Source: Candidatus Saccharibacteria bacterium UBA2834
Lineage (GTDB): Bacteria > Patescibacteriota > Saccharimonadia > Saccharimonadales > Saccharimonadaceae
Direction of reading: 5' to 3'
Length of the DNA stretch: 5,200 nt
NCBI GenBank assembly: GCA_002351365.1
Contig: DEGE01000016.1
Location: 14,911-20,110, forward strand
Shown: positions 4,694 through 5,200 of the stretch, piece by piece
How the letters are laid out: each line of letters opens with the position of its first letter
Numbering within the stretch: the first letter of the stretch is position 1
Position numbers and translations under genes: made by a program
The notes under the pieces: generated by a model
What the model saw: only the letters and a program-made list of their open reading frames with translations
Told to the model about the DNA's origin: nothing
Databases searched by the model: none

Positions 4694-5200
4694 ATGAAGA
4701 TTTATTCGTGGAATGTGAATGGCCTTCGGGCGGTGCTCAAAAAAGGGGCATTACAAGACATGGTCGCAAAAGAGCGGCCAGATATTCTTTGTCTACAAGA
4801 GACTAAAGCTCAGCAGGGGCAGGCGGAAGTGGACTTTGCGGAATATGAAGAGCTTTGGAACTCTGCGGAGCGGGCGGGTTATTCTGGGACAGCGATTTTT
4901 ACGAAAATCAAGCCGTTAGCAGTGCGCTATGGGTTTCCAGCCGAAATAGAGGCGTCGATTGATGGTTGGCAGGATGCTTTCGGTGATGCGCGCAAAGAAG
5001 GGCGCGTTTTGGCGGCGGAATACGAGGATTTTTACTTGATCAATGTTTATGTGCCGAATGAAAAAGATGACTTGGGGCGACTAAAGTATCGTGAATTAGT
5101 ATGGGACAGGGCCCTATTGGAATACATGCGACAACTCGATAAAGTGAAGCCAGTGTTGGTTTGCGGCGATTTTAATGTTGCGCATGAAGAAATTGATTTA
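4694..5200 (+). CDS. xth: Exodeoxyribonuclease III / AP endonuclease (N-terminal 169 residues, runs off window)
   Basis: This is the ExoIII/ExoA class of the endonuclease-exonuclease-phosphatase fold. The enzyme cuts the backbone 5' to abasic sites and trims 3' blocking groups and 3' ends in base-excision repair. Visible motifs in order: WNVNGLRA at 6-13 with Asn7; CLQETK at 33-38 with the metal-binding Glu36; YSGTAIF at 63-69; EGRVLAAEY at 102-110; INVYVPN at 116-122 with the catalytic Tyr119; and CGDFNVAHEEIDL at 157-169 with Asp159 and Asn161. The later Asp and Asp-His motifs lie beyond the window. The stretch between VRYGF and KEGRV (about 82-101) looks somewhat longer than in common homologues and may be a loop insertion. 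The start is set by the family N-terminus, which begins right at the WNVNG strand. The gene is transcribed from its own promoter, downstream of the preceding terminator. Confidence 0.95.
   Translation, partial: MKIYSWNVNGLRAVLKKGALQDMVAKERPDILCLQETKAQQGQAEVDFAEYEELWNSAERAGYSGTAIFTKIKPLAVRYGFPAEIEASIDGWQDAFGDARKEGRVLAAEYEDFYLINVYVPNEKDDLGRLKYRELVWDRALLEYMRQLDKVKPVLVCGDFNVAHEEIDL

Noticed and set aside
4719..4919. A 66-codon frame inside xth in another reading phase
   Set aside because: The main frame carries all exonuclease III motifs across this stretch. The other frame is Arg/Lys-rich and shows no family features.

Overview
The window looks like part of a small, gene-dense bacterial chromosome. 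My best guess is a Candidate Phyla Radiation (Patescibacteria) member of the Saccharibacteria type. This is an inference from compact gene packing, the near absence of Shine-Dalgarno sequences, -10 boxes abutting start codons, an unusually short RSH protein and several small membrane proteins of unknown family. No rRNA or marker protein in the window proves it. The reading frames fit the standard bacterial code, with TAA, TAG and TGA all used as stops. No mobile element, CRISPR array, tRNA or rRNA was seen.

Layout. Positions 1-1346 hold a leftward operon. It starts with a peptidase-S51/type-1-glutamine-amidotransferase-like protein that appears to have lost its catalytic Ser and His. A two-helix membrane protein (possibly YcxB-like) follows, then the start of a single-helix membrane protein that runs off the left edge. 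A 49-bp divergent promoter region (1347-1395) separates this operon from uppS (1396-2100, rightward), which encodes undecaprenyl-diphosphate synthase. uppS converges on a leftward gene for a bifunctional (p)ppGpp synthetase/hydrolase (2160-3731), with a hairpin terminator between them. Upstream of rel, on the same strand, is a three-helix membrane protein with a C-terminal zinc ribbon (3770-4372). A second divergent region (4373-4471) contains a 14-bp inverted repeat. It leads into a previously easy-to-miss 55-codon gene for a small secreted peptide (4472-4639), closed by a strong terminator. The exonuclease III gene begins at 4694 and runs off the right edge.

How the genes relate. uppS makes the lipid carrier for cell-wall glycans, Rel sets the alarmone level under starvation and exonuclease III repairs abasic DNA. 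These are housekeeping functions with no obvious shared pathway. The more unusual points are: (i) five genes share an architecture in which the -10 box ends 6-8 nt before the ATG, implying leaderless mRNAs; (ii) the S51-like protein looks like a pseudoenzyme; (iii) Rel has lost most of its ribosome-sensing C-terminus and carries a lysine-rich tail instead; and (iv) the short secreted peptide has an acidic mature part ending in a lone cysteine, and unlike its neighbours it has a true leader with a repeated element.
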